A DNA stretch of 64,000 bases. Origin: Poecilobothrus nobilitatus (taxonomy: Eukaryota > Arthropoda > Insecta > Diptera > Dolichopodidae). Below, piece after piece: positions 49,293-61,432 of the stretch. The first letter of the stretch is position 1; every line of letters begins with the position of its first letter. Below the pieces are notes generated by a model. It worked only from the letters and a program-made list of their open reading frames with translations. It did no database searches and was not told the DNA's origin. Location: contig OX352774.1 in assembly GCA_947095535.1 (NCBI GenBank), positions 5,332,001 to 5,396,000 on the forward strand, read 5' to 3'. The position numbers and the translations under genes were made by a program.

Positions 49293-51242
49293 GTCTTGTT
49301 TTATATTTCAAATTTTTTATTTACACTTTATCTTCACACAAAAGATTTTTTTTTTTTTGTAAAAAATAAAATTAGTTTTATTAAACGAAAACTAAATATT
49401 TATAAAAATTTAACACAGTATGTGAAAATCACATAAAAATTAAATTTTTCTTTATTATTAAAATTTGTATTAAAAAAAAAAAAAAAAAAAATTCTACAAA
49501 AACAAAAAAAAAAAATACTAAAAGAAGTCATCTTGCCAGAATTTTTATCTTAATGTTTGAATAATAAAACCAAACAAAAAAAAAAAAAAAACTTTTTTAA
49601 TCAAACAGAAAAATACGCAAAATAAAAAAGGAAACAAAAAAAAAAAAAAAATTTTTATTAAACACCGCTAAAGTCTCATCAAGATATTGTGTTTCATGCA
49701 TTATAATATTCTATAACAACATTAAAATAACAGCAAAAAATTGTCATACTGTCAATGAATTAAAGATCAGCTTTAGAAAAACAAAAACAAAAAAAAAAAC
49801 ACAAACATTTTTTTCAAACTTCAAAAAAACAAAAACTAAAACAATCTTCACTTTATCTTAATAAATATTGAACGCTGAGCAGTGAGCGACAACATCATTT
49901 TAATGATTAAGTTAAAAAAAAAAAAAACAACGAGCGATGAATAAGAAAGAGAAAGAAAACAATCTATTTATGATTTAAATAAAAGAATATCCCGTATTTC
50001 CCGTTCCATCTATTTAGCAAATACATATTAACTTTAAAAAAGAAAAAAAAAGAAAAAAAATTGCCGTTTATTAACTAAAAGCGCACTGTTGGATTGATCA
50101 TGTTGCAAGCAATTAAAACCTTGAAATGGTTAGAACAATAATTTTTTATTTTTTTTGTTTTTATTTTATTTTCTTTTTAAAATAAAATTTACTAGCTTCT
50201 AATTAGTTAATTATTTTCTCATTAATAATCATATCATTGTTTGTTATCCCACTGACTTTAAGCATCCACCAGTTTTAATTAAAAACCAAAAAAAAAAACA
50301 TTTTAAATATTGTACACAAACATACATACACACAAGTATGTACTTTTAATTACCAGTTTCAAAAATAATAAGGTCCCTGTTGATTTCTAAGACAGCAGGA
50401 TCACTATAAATAAAATTTTATAATTAGTAAGTATCTAATAATTTCTTTTATTTTTTTTTTTTTTTGATTTTTCATTTTGTTTTTAAAGTTTAAATCTACA
50501 CCTCGATTTACATGAACGTACTTATGTACATACATATATACATATTTTTACATAATTAGTACAACAAATCGTGGAAATTGAAATTGTGTTAGGTTTTTAT
50601 TTTAAAAGATTAGAACGTGTGTATGTACATAAAATTAAAAAAAAAAAAATTAAGAAATGTCATGAATATATTTTTAAGATTCGTTAATAACAGTACAAAA
50701 AATTAATAAAAAAGATATTCTTAATGAAGTGATTTTTATTATAGTTGTGAGTCTTGCCTTGAATTGAAATTTTTTTAAATTAAAGTTAAAATGTCAATTT
50801 TGTTTATTACTTTGGTAACTAAACTTTATTATCAGACACCAATCCTTGAATTGATTTCCTTTTCATATATATTACGAGATTTTTGGTTTTAATATTTTTA
50901 AACCTTTTTTCCTGTATTGAATCATATAGAATCGGATTGTTTTGGTACCAAGGAAGTCTCAACTAAGTGTCTTTCAAATAGAAACAATTTAGTAATGATA
51001 GAGTATAAAAATCTTTAGAGCTTCGCTTTTTCTGTGTGTATAAATATTACTAAGTATTTGATTTATTAATTAAAATTTTATTAAAGGAGATGATAATTTC
51101 TTTTTTTAACCAATTGTCTTCATAAATTTTATACTTAGTATAGTTACTTTAATAGCCATAATTATACTTTTAGCAATAATAAAAGATTTCATAATTTGAA
51201 ATCACCCTTGAACAAAATCTAATAATAGATGACCAGTTGAAT
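49293..51242. other. AT-rich spacer with many A runs
   Basis: Densely spaced poly(A) tracts between 49470 and 49930 (five or more runs of A9 or longer). No gene or repeat family recognised. Confidence 0.5.
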
Positions 51243-51490
51243 TTAGTTAATTAATTTAGACATATAGATAGATAGGTAGATAGAAAGAGCTGCAGATATA
51301 CACTTTGGTCGGTATAGGTCGATTATGATACCTTGAATCACTATTATAAAGCACTGTAAATCGCTTAAGTCAACCTTCAACATATTGAAAAGGTTATTAA
51401 AGAGAACTTTCCCCAGAAACTGTACTTTTATGAGAACAAGAGCTGGGCATTCACACAAAAGCTAATTCCTCTTCATCTTTGCAGCTTCTA
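51243..51490 (-). mobile_element. R1/I-like LINE remnant, C-terminal Cys motif
   Basis: On the minus strand a frame beginning near 51458 reads CECPALVLIKVQFLGKVLFN, then NLFNMLKVDLSDLQCFI. Just upstream, in a shifted frame, is SCKDEEELAF. Joined, these correspond to the C-x2-C...D-E-E-E...H-L-L-C-E-C-P-A-L element followed by L-G and D-L-x-x-F-I, at the C terminus of RNase H-bearing non-LTR elements of R1/I type. The frame shift and lack of sequence beyond mark it as a fragment. It lies head-on against the Family C element that starts near 51500. Confidence 0.8.
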
Positions 51491-51499
51491 CTAAAGTTA

Positions 51500-51557
51500 T
51501 ATGAGGGAAGTACTAAACATCTAATATGTTTGCCGACCGTTCCTGACTCTGCAGCAA

Positions 51558-51589
<32 letters not shown>

Positions 51590-51972
51590 GAATAGTAATA
51601 CCAATAATAATAGTTGCTACAGTGACAGTGGGGGTTGTCTTCAATAATTACCTCATGAAGTAAGGTGTTATATACTACTGCATGTTGTAACTGTTGTAAC
51701 GGCTATAGTCACTGTTAGCAAAATAGTAATAATAATAGACGGATTCATTGTTTCCTTACAGTCCCACTCCCAATCCAATGTTTCCGTATCCATTTCCTAT
51801 CCTTTCTTATTCCTACTCCCTAGCCAATACACTGCGTTTGCAGGTAAGACTTTTATCCCATTATATTGGCTAAAAGGGGAGGTGGGTTTTAGTCAGTAAG
51901 AATCTGACACTACCAAGGGGAAATTCTTGGTGTCTTTGGAAGATTCCCACCTCCCTTAGGAAAAAAAAAACA
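51500..51972 (+). mobile_element. Family C LINE 3' end, best copy
   Basis: Contains an (AAT)n tract at about 51557-51586, ACTACTGCATGTTGTAACTG, then GGGGAGGTGGGTTTTAGTCA, GTAAGAATCTGACACTACC, AAATTCTTGGTGTCTTTGG and CCCACCTCCCTTAGG, followed by A10. GGAGGTGGG (about 51879) and CCCACCTCC (about 51948) can pair as a stem around the conserved segment. This fits a structured 3' UTR recognised by its own reverse transcriptase. No coding frame of the parent element is attached. Confidence 0.75.
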
Positions 51973-52965
51973 ATTACCTAAAAATCCACTATGTTATGAT
52001 AACCAGAAAAGATGGATTTACAAAACTTCACACTGTTAATTTAATAATGAGTTGTTGAGAACCGCTGACATTTAAACATTTACTTAGATGGAAAATGAGT
52101 GTAAATAAAGTTTTGTTTAGATGTTATGTCAGTATATATATAATATATGATGTATTTGCGGATAAATGATGGAGTCTAAAAACTAATAAAACAATTTTCT
52201 TTTAAATTAATTGAAAAAATGCCAATACAAGCATAAATTTGCATTTTAAAATTTGTTTTTTAAAAGGATTATTAACGTGCATAGATTGTCGCACACTACT
52301 AATGACTACTTTTTTATTACAAAATTATTATGTAAGTGTTATGTAATCTTTCTTATTCTTCTTTTATTTAATTTCTTTGCGTCGAATCGTTTATGCAAAG
52401 CTATAAATAGCTTCATTAAAGTTGACTTGCATTTCGCTCATAATTTGCATTTTAGTAGAAGAAAGTTCTTTACGAAACTATGTTTACATTTCATTATCTT
52501 TATTATAGTTTCCACTGAGTCTGGTAATAATGATTGTAATATAAAACTTTAAAAATACAATTTTTTTTTTCAGTTTAAAAAAGATTAAATTCAAATTAAA
52601 AAAATAAAATTACTTACTTATATAAGTGGCATGATAATATTATGTTAGTAGTTAGCAGATTTCTTTGTTATCGATTATTGTTTATTAAAATAAATTTCTT
52701 TTTTTTTTTTGCATTTTCGCAATTTCTATAAATGCTGTTTTTTTTTTCCAATTTTTTCTTTTTTTGAAATTTCAACGGAATCATCAATTATTATTGAAAC
52801 AAAATATTGGACAGAACATATTTTAAGCTCTATTTATTGTACAATGATAAATAAGGTTTAAATGTTTTTGTTTGTTTTAATTTAAAAAAGAATTTATTTT
52901 TTTTTTCTTTTATTTATTTTAACTATCACATATTCACTTCTGTAAATTTGGTTGTTTAGCAGATT
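51973..52965. other. AT-rich spacer, no gene assigned
   Basis: A plus-strand frame at 52253-52552 (99 codons) has mixed residues in its first part but no motif, start context or polyadenylation support. I leave it uncalled. Confidence 0.45.
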
Positions 52966-53740
52966 TTTTTTCCGAAAAAAAATTTTCATATATTTGTTTT
53001 ATAGTTTCAATCTGTCTGTCCGTTGTTCGTCATTTTGTTTATTTACAAAACTTCTACCCAGTTTAAAATTAAAAAGTATGTACAAGATAGGTCTCAAAAA
53101 AATTAATGTTATGGAATAACTTTTTTTTGTAGCCCCACCCAATACAGCTCTGAATAAGCTTTTTTTTAAATGTTTTTATCTCAAATTTTGCTTATGATTT
53201 TGCGAATCTAAAGACGAGAGAAACGTCAGACGAGAGAAAATTACAAACATGATAGGGTAAATGTAATTTTGTTGAAATTTTATATTTAAGTTTACAGTTA
53301 TAATTTTGCAAAATTTTTGTTTCATCTTATTTCGGGAACAATTTTTGTTAGAGTCTTGAAATTTTGAGAGGAGGAAGAACTTTTAAACAGAAAATTTTTG
53401 TAAAAGATACTTATTGGGGGTCGTTTAAGAGTCATTAGTGGATCAGTAATAATATTTTTTAGGCACCTGTAACAAATTTTTTGAAAGTAAAACATAAAAA
53501 TTAGAACTTCAATATTATTTTTATATGTGTTAGGGGCTTCTCTTAATGATCTAGGTTTTCTTATACAATTATATAATGCTTCCTTAAAAATATTTAAGAA
53601 AGTGTCTTACATAAAAAATGCGGTGAAAAATTAAATTTTGATGTAAAATAATTATATCGCCGTTTTGAAAATTTGTACCTTTAAAAACCTTTGATTTTAT
53701 ATACTGCTTTGTTTTGTTTCATATTTGAAATTTTAAATCA
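52966..53740. repeat. Family A dispersed repeat, strongly diverged
   Basis: Recognised by CTGTCTGTCCGTTGTTCGTC, TTTACAAAACTTCTACCCAG, ATAGGTCTCAAAAAAATTAA, TGTAGCCCCACCCAATAC, GGCACCTGTAAC and an end TTTAAAAACCTTTGATTTTA. The opening stem (AGCAGATTTTTTTTCC) is degraded. Confidence 0.65.
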
Positions 53741-54496
53741 ATTTCATAATATTTGTAATTAAAAAAAAAAAAAATAAAAAATAAAATTAAAATAAAAGAA
53801 TGGTCTTCAGTTATGCCATGATAAAATAAACATATCGTTTTCTTTTTTTTTACTTTTTTTTTTTTTTTGGGGATTAAGGATTTTATCGTTTAATTTACAG
53901 AAAAATATTTACATTCTGTGAAAATTTAATTTATTTGCACTTTTTCGATTTTGTAGGAGATGGAGGGGGTATGTTTGTTTACACTATGTTGGATTTTTAG
54001 GTCAACAAAAAAAAAAAATTTTTTTTTAATTGTATTGTTTTGAAATTAAGATTTTATTTTTAAGCTGTTTAAGTTGCCTAAAATTTGAAAATTATTTAAT
54101 TGAGATATTAAAGAAGAGGTTTGTTGATTTTGTTCTGGTTCAGTTTGGATTTTAGATTTGAAATTTAAAAACAAAATAAGTATAACAGTATTGAATTACA
54201 GATATACATACATATATTAATTTAATGGTAAAGTTGCAGATAAAATTTAAATGGATTGGCTTTTTGAAGGCCTTTAAATTAATGATACCTTGGCTGTGAC
54301 AAGTAAAATTGTGTCAGTTTATTGTGGACAATAGAAATAAAAGTTCTGTAGTTCGAACTTTAATTTGATGAGAAATTTTAGTGACACATATCACACGTCT
54401 AATATGATATTATGAATGAATACATATCTGAAATAAATTAAGACTAAATTTATAGACTTGTAAAGTTTTAAGTAATTCCTCTTGTTTTTTTTTTTT
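53741..54496. other. AT-rich spacer, no gene seen
   Basis: Homopolymer tracts near 53760, 53860 and 54010. Nothing coding recognised. Confidence 0.5.
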
Positions 54497-55095
54497 TTTT
54501 AGTGTTTGCTCTGCCCCTTAAATAACACAATCTCTCCTTTCCAGATGTGGCTGTACATTTCGTAAGGGGAAATTATTCTTATAACGTGTGTGGGATTCGA
54601 AACCTAGAGTATGGTTGCGGTGCCTACTCTATTCTATACCATTTTTATTTTAAGTGAAGACATTTTAATTTTAAGTGTAAATTTTTTACTTAAAGTGAAG
54701 AACTACATACGTTCAATATACATATATTATATAAGTACTTATTATATATATTTGTGTATACTTATATTTATACATAAATATCAGATGTATAAATATCGGA
54801 TCCAAATCATTATATATAAGTATATTACGAAAATTAAATATACTTATATATGTATTTTAAATTTTTATGTAACATAAGTTACTGAAGTAAAGATTCTTCA
54901 CTTAAAATAAAAATGGTATAGAATAGGGTAGGCACCGCAACCATACTGTAGGTTTCGAATCCCACACACGTTATAAGAATAATTTCAATTAAAGTAAAAC
55001 TGTCTTCAATAAAAATAAAAAAATCTTCACTTAAAGTAAAACAGGTATATATATACGCTCTTATTCTCGCTCTTACTAATACGCTCTTACAGCGA
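54497..55095 (-). mobile_element. Composite: SINE split by foldback element with inverted flank
   Basis: From 54497 to about 54616 is a minus-strand SINE body up to its B box (ATTCGAAACC) and a short unique tail ending TACTCTATTC. At 54617 a foldback arm of the 21-kb family begins (TATACCATTTTTATTTTAAG), and the matching right arm ends at about 54921. After that the SINE flank appears inverted, ending in the SINE hairpin loop at 54984. More foldback right-arm repeats follow to about 55047. Then come TAAGAGCG-type A-box pieces on the minus strand (about 55055-55087), repeated three times. No intact promoter or frame remains. Confidence 0.72.
54571..54984. repeat. Large palindrome, about 96-bp arms
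   Basis: The left arm (54571-54668) and right arm (54889-54984) are inverted copies with two noticed differences in the outer 85 bases. Each contains the SINE B-box end, GTATGGTTGCGGTGCCTA and the foldback terminus. About 220 AT-rich bases separate them. Frames at 54611-54877 and 54879-55133 mirror each other because of this symmetry. Confidence 0.88.
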
Positions 55096-57814
55096 GGCCT
55101 CAATTCTTCTTTTAAAAAATATTTTAAATCCAAATCAGTACATAAAAAAAATGATTTCTATACTTAACTATTCGTTACTTTAAAAAGCAAAACACTCTTA
55201 AGTACCTATGGCATACATTTAAAAATGTCTAATTTTTTAGATTCTAGTTTTAAAATCTGATTCATAACTTGATGGGAAAAGTATTCTTTCGTATACTTAT
55301 GCACTTTAAGATACTATGTAAATTCCTTGAATTTTGACATGATTACTTATAAATTATAATACTTTTCTTGTGTCATTTCCTTATAATTGCTACAAACAGA
55401 AATAAGAATATGGAAAATTTAAGAATAAGAATAATCTTCATATACATATGTAACATTCACCAAAAAAAAAGTTATCTAGTTTTAGAATGCCAATTGCAGG
55501 TCTTATACTCTAATAATGTCAGTTTAGTTTTTATTAAGTCAAAAATGCTGGAAAATTATCAATTTGATGTAAGTATAAAATAATATTAATGTTGCATGTA
55601 AAGAATGCCTGCCAATTTGCAGATATTTATAAGAACCGATGATCTTCGTTCAATTTATACTTTTATTAACATGCAGTAAAAATGTAAGCAACCTTTGATT
55701 GTTAATATGATTTAAGTAGACATCAGAATTATACCAATATATATACAAGCTAAGGTAGAACAAACCTTTTTTTTTTTCATTCTTCATTTCAGTTACACCA
55801 GAATTTTCAGAAAAATAATTTAATTATTCATAACAACTAAAAGTTTCTATAAAATAAAAGTTTTTCATACAAAAAAAAAAAATAGAAGTTTTGATAAAAT
55901 TTTGAATTACAAAATAAAAAAACAATTAAGGTAATTTATCTAATAAATAATGTATGAATGTTTTAATAATAAAGAAATTATATATATATAACTTTGAATA
56001 TAACAAACGTTTATAAAAAATTTTGGTTAAATTTATTTATTTAATGAGTGTATAACTGTATACTTAACTTTAACAGTAATTTTTAAATCAAAAATTTTAC
56101 AAAAAATATTTTCAGCTAGAATTTAGCTTCAAAACTGGGACTTCCATGGTAATGGGAAGTTGATTGATGCAGGGTATTCGAAAGACGAAGGTCATAAAGA
56201 AAGTACGTGATAGAGGAGGTTGAAACACGCAAAAAATTGTTCCGGACCAGGAGGAGTCTATTCCTAACGTTTTTCGAAATAAAAACTATTAAAACAATGT
56301 ATTGGCCTTCATATTGTTCAAACTTTGTCTGATACATAGAGTGAGCTAACTACTCTGTTTTATGCACTAAACAATTAGGATTTCAGTAGTTTTATCAGAA
56401 GAAGTTTATACCATTTTGAAGGAGCATTTTGAACTACTTATTTAAAAATAAATTTAGTTGAAAACAAGTGTTTTGTGACCAAATTCTATCTTAAAAATAA
56501 AAATGTAATTATAGTTACATAACTACTAATAGTTAATTGTGAAAATGTAAGCTTATTTCATGTATAAATTCGTTAACTCCTCACATGGAAATTCATTTGT
56601 GTACAGCTCAAATATTCATAAAAGTTGACAACCATAATACATAGTTATAATATATTTAAACTCAAGAAGAACAACAACATATTTGTTCTAAACACTTCTC
56701 TCAACATCCGGTAACTTCCATATTTCCCAAGTTCCTTTATTCCTATTTTCCTTAATCTTCAAACCAAACAGTATATTGTACCATAAGTTCTAACCTAATG
56801 TTTTATTTAAAAGGAATGCTACGTTTAGTTAATTTAAATACAACTCTACTAAACAGATTTGTATGTTGATCTCATTGGTGTCATTCGAGATTTTACCATT
56901 TTCTCGCAAAACAAAAAGGATGCGTTCTAAATTGTAAGAGTTCTCTATTGAAGAACAGATGTGGCTGAGTATAATCGCTTCAATAACCTTATTTTAAGCG
57001 TATACTTATTAGCATTCTTTTTTTTCCCAAATTTTGCATTTATTTTTCAAAATTCCCAATTTTTGGTAATCGAGAATTATTTTTAACTAAAAGATTACTT
57101 GTGTATAAAAATCGCATTCTACATGTTTCCCGCAACATATACGAATATGAGTACTTTTAGTTATAGTAACATTTAATAAAACAATTAAAAAAATTGTATA
57201 AATAACTTTTATATATGTATTTACTATTCATACTTTTTATTATTTAAACTGTTTAGATAATTATTAGCAATAAAAAAACTAGTAACATACCATATATACA
57301 GTTTGAAAAGAAAATAATAGCATTGGGGTCTCCTTGTGGTTGTACATATAAAAACAAAATAAAACCATTTAATAGAAATTACAATTATTATTTTTATATT
57401 ATCCTGAAACTGAACACAAATATCTTTGCATATTTTACTAGTTATTATATGCATTAGTTATGTAATAAAATAAAATTGTTTGAAAAAATACATAACTACT
57501 TAGTTTAGTTACATAAAAAAATAGTTATTTAGAATTAAAATGGTTAACTAGTATAGTTTTACATAAGTAGAGGGAATATTAATTGTTTTAATAATTTAAT
57601 AGATTTTATATCTACGATAGATATAAGTATGCATATATATAGCAGTATACATGTAAACCGAAAATATTACCCTATCTAACATATCGCAAGCTTTTTCTTA
57701 TTAAAACTAACATAGATATCCAGCTATAGTTGATCAAATAGTACACAGAAGTTAGAAATTACAACTTAAATAACATAAAAGTTAGCAGTTCCTTTAATAT
57801 ACTTTAAATATTTT
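55096..57814. other. AT-rich spacer; one mixed-composition patch
   Basis: At 56105-56345 the DNA is clearly richer in G and C. Its minus-strand frame (56116-56337) includes LRLSNTLHQSTSHYHGSPSF but matches no family I know. It may be an old element fragment. The rest, including 57224-57454, is unremarkable. Confidence 0.4.
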
Positions 57815-58290
57815 GTTTTTTATTTTTTACGGCGGTAGATGGGAATCAGCGGATAATTCTAAATGCGGTACATATACGCTACATATACGATTCCTCTCTT
57901 AACGTGTCGTACTTTAACCCACTAAACACCAGTTTACTAAAAACTAGGTTAGGGGATCTTTAGTACTATTGTACTGTTTGGGCAAGAAAATAATTCTGCA
58001 AGAGAATAATTCTGTCTAACACCTCCAATTTTAGGAAACACATAAGTTGATGGATGATTCCATATTAGCGATATTCAAGTCACAAAAGAATTGCGATATG
58101 TTGAATTATACCATCTAGGAATTTGATCTACATAGGGGTATAGATGATGGAGCCTCTTTTTACATCTCTTTGGAAAACTTTAAGTGGAAGCATAAGACAT
58201 TCGGAGTTTTAGTGGAGAGAGAATGATAATTACTCTATTTTGAACTTTATAGAGAAATCCCAGTACCGTTTTACAGGTTCCAATCCAAAT
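57815..58290 (-). mobile_element. Jockey-like LINE remnant, C terminus and 3' UTR
   Basis: On the minus strand RLHHLYPYVDQIPRWYNSTY is followed by RNSFVT, a stop, and ISLIWNHPSTYVFPKIGG. This mirrors the conserved H-P-Y-x-V-x-x-P...Y-x-x-S-F...R-T-x-x-L-W-N-x-L-P-x-x-V-F-P region of Jockey-type proteins. It then reaches LAQTVQ and CTAAAGATCCCCTAACCTAG, homologous to 39.77 kb. A 3' UTR-like stretch with TAGTGGGTTAAAGTACGACA ends in an A-rich tail near 57815. The 57-kb and 39-kb copies therefore belong to one family, here inverted and more truncated. Confidence 0.82.
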
Positions 58291-58600
58291 ATGTGTTAAA
58301 AATTTTCAATATTTCTATTACTTTATATAAAAATATTGTTTAAATTCTTATTTTATTATTTGCGTTAAAACAAAAAACGAAAAATTACTTTGAAAAGTTG
58401 TTTTAAGATTAAGTTTAGATAAATATTTTGGACAATCAAGTCAAAATCAAGTCTAAATGTCTTCTTCGATATACCACAGAACATTTAATATTGTCAACTG
58501 CTGTCCCTTGAATGATTTTAAAATACAATACAATTGTAAAACCATGTTGTACATTCGTATATTGACATACATATATATAAAACAATTGAAGTGTCTATTT
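58291..58600. other. AT-rich spacer, no gene seen
   Basis: No gene or repeat recognised. The minus-strand frame 58453-58650 runs into the neighbouring repeat and is not supported. Confidence 0.5.
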
Positions 58601-59114
58601 TTAGTACATTTCCAAAAAAAATTTTGAAAAAATGTGCTTATTAATTTCACTCTGTCCGTCCGTCCGTGCGTCTGTTTACAAAACTTCTACACCGTTAAAG
58701 ATAGAGAAAAAAGTTTTTTAAAAATTTATTTTAACCATGTGTATAGGTCTCATAAAAAAATTAATTTTGTGGAACAACTTTTACATGTAGTCCCATTCAT
58801 TAGAGCTCAAAAATTGAGAATTTGCTATTTTTAGGCACCTTTAACTTAGGCACTTGAAAAATTTTTCTTTGACAAGGCATAAAAATTAAAGCTCCCGTAA
58901 TATATTTTTACGTGTGTTAACGGCTTTTCTTAGTTATATAGGATTCCGGAATTACGGCCCCTCAAAATTTCAAAAATGTCCTATTTTCACGTTTTTTCTT
59001 ATTACATGAAATTTTCAAATTTTTGTGCAAGTCACACTTCTAAACAGTTTGTATTGTCTTTTGGAAATGTGCGTATTGTGAATGTAAACTCTTGGTTTAC
59101 ATTTTACCTTGTTT
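58601..59114. repeat. Family A dispersed repeat, internally deleted
   Basis: Nearly identical to the 0.7-kb member at both ends. It opens TAGTACATTTCCAAAAAAAA with GTCCGTCCGTCCGTGCGTCT and CTACACCGTTAAAGATAGAG. It closes TTACGTGTGTTAACGGCTTT, GTCCTATTTTCACGTTTTTT and GGTTTACATTTTACCTTG. A jump at about 58800, from CATTAGAGCT to CAAAAATTGAGAATTTGC, removes roughly 750 bases relative to the long copy. Confidence 0.83.
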
Positions 59115-61257
59115 AATATTATCCTTAGAATATCGTATTCAACATTTGCATCAAAATTTTACAATTTTCATTTAAATAAACCTTTTGTTTTCCTATGAAA
59201 TATTTATTTATTTTCTTAAATTAAAAAGATCCCTATTTTAAATAATTATAGTTCTTTTCAGGCAGTTGACAGTATCCATAGGATAAACATAATATTATAT
59301 TCATTTTTTATGGTTTTTATTATACCTGGAAAAAAAAAATGTACAAAAATAAAATACAAAATGTAATTGAAAAATAAAAGTTTTTGAATAAATGATAAGT
59401 AAGTATTTAAATAAATTTTCGAAGAATTTTTTTTTTTTTTTGTTTGTTTTTTGTTATTGTTTTAATAATCTTCAAAAAGCTTTTAAATATTTTAAATGTA
59501 TTTATGTAGATATATTTTGACTTTCCAACTAGTTACCAATGAAATGTTTTTTTTTTTTTTTTCGATTAAATTTCTCATATTCTTTTTTTAAACAATTTTT
59601 TAAAATTTAATTTAAGAGGGTAAAAATATTATTAAATTTTGTTTAGAATACAAAATCTAAATGAAAACGTTTTTATCTCACAATTGAATTGAATTGTTTG
59701 TAAGAAGAAAATACAGACGTTAGCAGAGTTGTAGTTAGTAAGTATAATTTTAAAGTTCTATAATTTTATATTGATAAAATAAATATGTATATAGTTGAAA
59801 TGTTCCCGAACAATTTTTTGTCGGCTTCTTAGACTTAGTCCTAATAAAAAAATACCTAGCATTTTTAATGAAATAACTCCTAATGAAATAATACCTAAAC
59901 TTAAAATGAAATAATTCTTAACATTGGAAAATAAAATCGTTCGTAATTTAAAAAAATTTAAAATAAGTAATTCCGAACATTACATATGAAATAACTTCTA
60001 AATTTGTATCAAAAATGATTTAAACTTATTTCATTAAAAATATTAGGCCTAATTTCATTTGGGATTATAGCTGTTATTTATAGCTGTTTTTTATAGCTGT
60101 TTTTGTTTAATTTCTGTCAATTCGTCTTGACACGTCAGACCGTCAAAGAAGTTTTAAGTTGTTTGTTTGGTTTTTATTTTATTATTCAAGCTTTAATAAA
60201 AACTAAGCAAAGATCTGCTTTAAACTTTATAATCAAAATTTCGTTAAGTTTGCCTAATGAGTTTCCCCAATGTCAACAATTCTATCAAAGATCATTTTAT
60301 GTTGAAAACTGGTTGAAAAGTTTTATTTTTAGAAAAACTGTACATTTTTGTAAAGTTAATCGATGTCAACACTTTTAGTGTTACTTATTTTATAGCTTAG
60401 CTTTTCGATTTTAACTTAATTGGAGATCAAATACTTTGTTGGTTACAAACAAATAGTTGATTATTTAGTATAAGAGGTTCATGTAGTTTAAGATATAAAA
60501 ATAACCAACAATTTACAAAATTATCAGTCAGACGAACCAAAGTAAGGGATAAACAAATTTTAATTATTATAATTTTTTTATAAAGAATGACATTAAAATA
60601 TAAAGAAAACAATTATAAAATTTTATTAAAAAAAAAAACTAAATTTAAATGTAAAAATATTTAAGTACATACCATATGCACAATTATTTATTTATTATAA
60701 ATATTTTATATTCAAATAAATTTATAATTGTAATTGACATTTTAAATAAATAATTATTTTCAATTGATATGAATTTAATATTTTATAAAATTAATTTTTA
60801 AATATTCATTTCATTTATTTATTAAATTATATAAATAAATAATTTCAAAAAAAAAACATTTCATTTAAGAATTTTCTTTTAATATTAATTTTTATTTTAT
60901 TTATTTTTTAATTAAGTATAAATTAATAATATATTATACTTATTGACCTATTAAATTGATATACAAGGTATCCAGCAAGAAATAGAAACTATTTATACTT
61001 AATATGATAGAAGGTTGGTCAAAATAAGTTAAAAATCCGTTATCAGACTAACAGATATTTACGGCATCGGACACACAAACAGCAAGGTAAAAATTTTTTT
61101 GAGACCGATTTTTCAGAAAAAATTTTAAAACTGACTAAGTAAGTAACTACTTATTTATTAGCCTATAAGGTGCCACTCAGAAGACACTGGTCACTGATAT
61201 TTGGTTGAAATTTTTAGCTTTAAATTAGATATCTAGTTATAAACCTTGTACTAAGTC
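59115..61257. other. AT-rich spacer, no gene assigned
   Basis: Around 59820-60060 the strings AAATGAAATAA(CT)TCCTAA recur loosely several times as a degenerate tandem pattern. A plus-strand frame at 60103-60378 (91 codons) has mixed residues but no motif and no supporting signals. Confidence 0.4.
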
Positions 61258-61432
61258 TTTTTTTTTTTGTTTATTCCCCTGCCACATAAATATGACAAGA
61301 AAATTATACAGCCTTTGCTTTCGAAATGTGGCTTTACACGTCGTAAGGGGGAATTATTCGTGAGACATGTGTAACATTCGAACCCACACTCCTTTAATGT
61401 TTACAGCGTTTTTTATAGGCTCTTACGTCACT
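61258..61432 (-). mobile_element. tRNA-derived SINE, diverged copy
   Basis: On the minus strand the A-box region is TGACGTAAGAGCC. GGAGTGTGGGTTCGAATG holds the B box, the hairpin is eroded on one side (CTCACGAATAATTCCCCCTT plus ACGACG), and the tail is A11 (T run 61258-61268). The body keeps ATTTATGTGGCAGGGGAATA. Confidence 0.85.

Noticed and set aside
52253..52552. Plus-strand 99-codon frame
   Set aside because: Hydrophobic middle from TTT/CTT codons, no recognisable domain, and a composition close to background.
56116..56337. Minus-strand 73-codon frame in a G+C-richer patch
   Set aside because: I do not recognise it, and no transcription signals or related copies are visible in the window. 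It is noted only as a possible old element fragment.
60103..60378. Plus-strand 91-codon frame
   Set aside because: Mixed residues but no motif. The upstream context is a local TTATAGCTGTT repeat and a frame of this length is expected by chance.
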